This document shows positions 11,587 to 11,617 of a stretch of 11,617 bases of DNA, in pieces. Positions within the stretch are counted from its first letter, which is position 1. Every line of letters begins with the position of its first letter. Location of the stretch: the NCBI GenBank assembly GCA_003663355.1, contig QMZV01000017.1, forward strand, positions 1 to 11,617. Reading direction: 5' to 3'. The position numbers and the translations under genes were made by a program. The notes under the pieces are model-generated. The model had not been told where the DNA came from. It did no database searches and saw only the letters and a list, made by a program, of their open reading frames with translations. This stretch comes from Candidatus Aenigmatarchaeota archaeon (GTDB lineage Archaea > Aenigmatarchaeota > Aenigmatarchaeia > QMZS01).

Positions 11587-11617
11587 ATGTACGAACTAAC
11601 TGAAGAAGGAAAAAAAT
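11587..11617 (+). CDS. Start of a further gene, possibly related to phenylalanyl-tRNA synthetase alpha (partial)
   Basis: ATG two bases after the pheA stop, with GTAGG just ahead of it as a possible ribosome site, so it belongs to the same operon. Only ten residues are visible, MYELTEEGKK. 'LTEEGKKYL..GLPE' is a familiar stretch in archaeal PheS, where it normally comes after an N-terminal winged-helix region rather than at the start. The residues are also a common ending of winged-helix proteins. The gene start is likely; the identity is a guess. Confidence 0.5.
   Translation, partial: MYELTEEGKK

Overview
The window looks like a piece of a small, very AT-rich archaeal genome, possibly a DPANN-type lineage. 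The archaeal call rests on four things: an Alba chromatin protein; a Rad50 ATPase with a CPTC zinc hook; TATA-box-like elements (TTTAAA or TTTATA type) about 20-27 bp before start codons, as in leaderless archaeal mRNAs; and GGTGA-type ribosome sites. The lineage below the domain level is a guess.

Left part (1-1626). A 144-bp array of GTTCACG motifs repeats about once per helical turn. It is followed, on the minus strand, by a 98-aa winged-helix regulator, a membrane-anchored OB-fold protein and alba. Four copies of one inverted-repeat operator, best form TATAACAGTGTTATA, lie around these genes. One sits directly in front of the regulator's start and one in front of the alba TATA box, which suggests an autoregulated small regulon. 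The alba leader carries two perfect stem-loops.

Middle part (1627-5882). A plus-strand serine hydrolase of the RBBP9/YdeN type is followed by minus-strand genes of unknown function. One of these is split by an in-frame TGA into 66-aa and 112-aa halves. Next comes plus-strand rad50 (742 aa from its likely ATG at 3654). No mre11 is visible.

Right part (5922-10567). This is an accessory-looking block, all on the minus strand. In transcription order it holds three AAA_14/DUF4143-type ATPases (386, 400 and 395 aa) and an overlapping HEPN-nucleotidyltransferase pair. The 386-aa and 395-aa ATPases are moderately similar paralogues, yet their last 63 residues are identical and the DNA behind this (about 174 bp) has only four mismatches. 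A third, decayed copy of the same C-terminal cassette lies between the 395-aa and 400-aa genes. Each ATPase promoter is built around AT-rich inverted repeats. Together these point to cassette exchange or gene conversion in an expanding, self-regulated family.

Right end (10568-11617). A prephenate dehydratase with an ACT domain (phenylalanine synthesis) is preceded by a possible six-codon upstream ORF whose stop overlaps its ATG. Two bases after it begins a further gene whose first residues resemble part of archaeal PheS, a call that rests on only ten codons.
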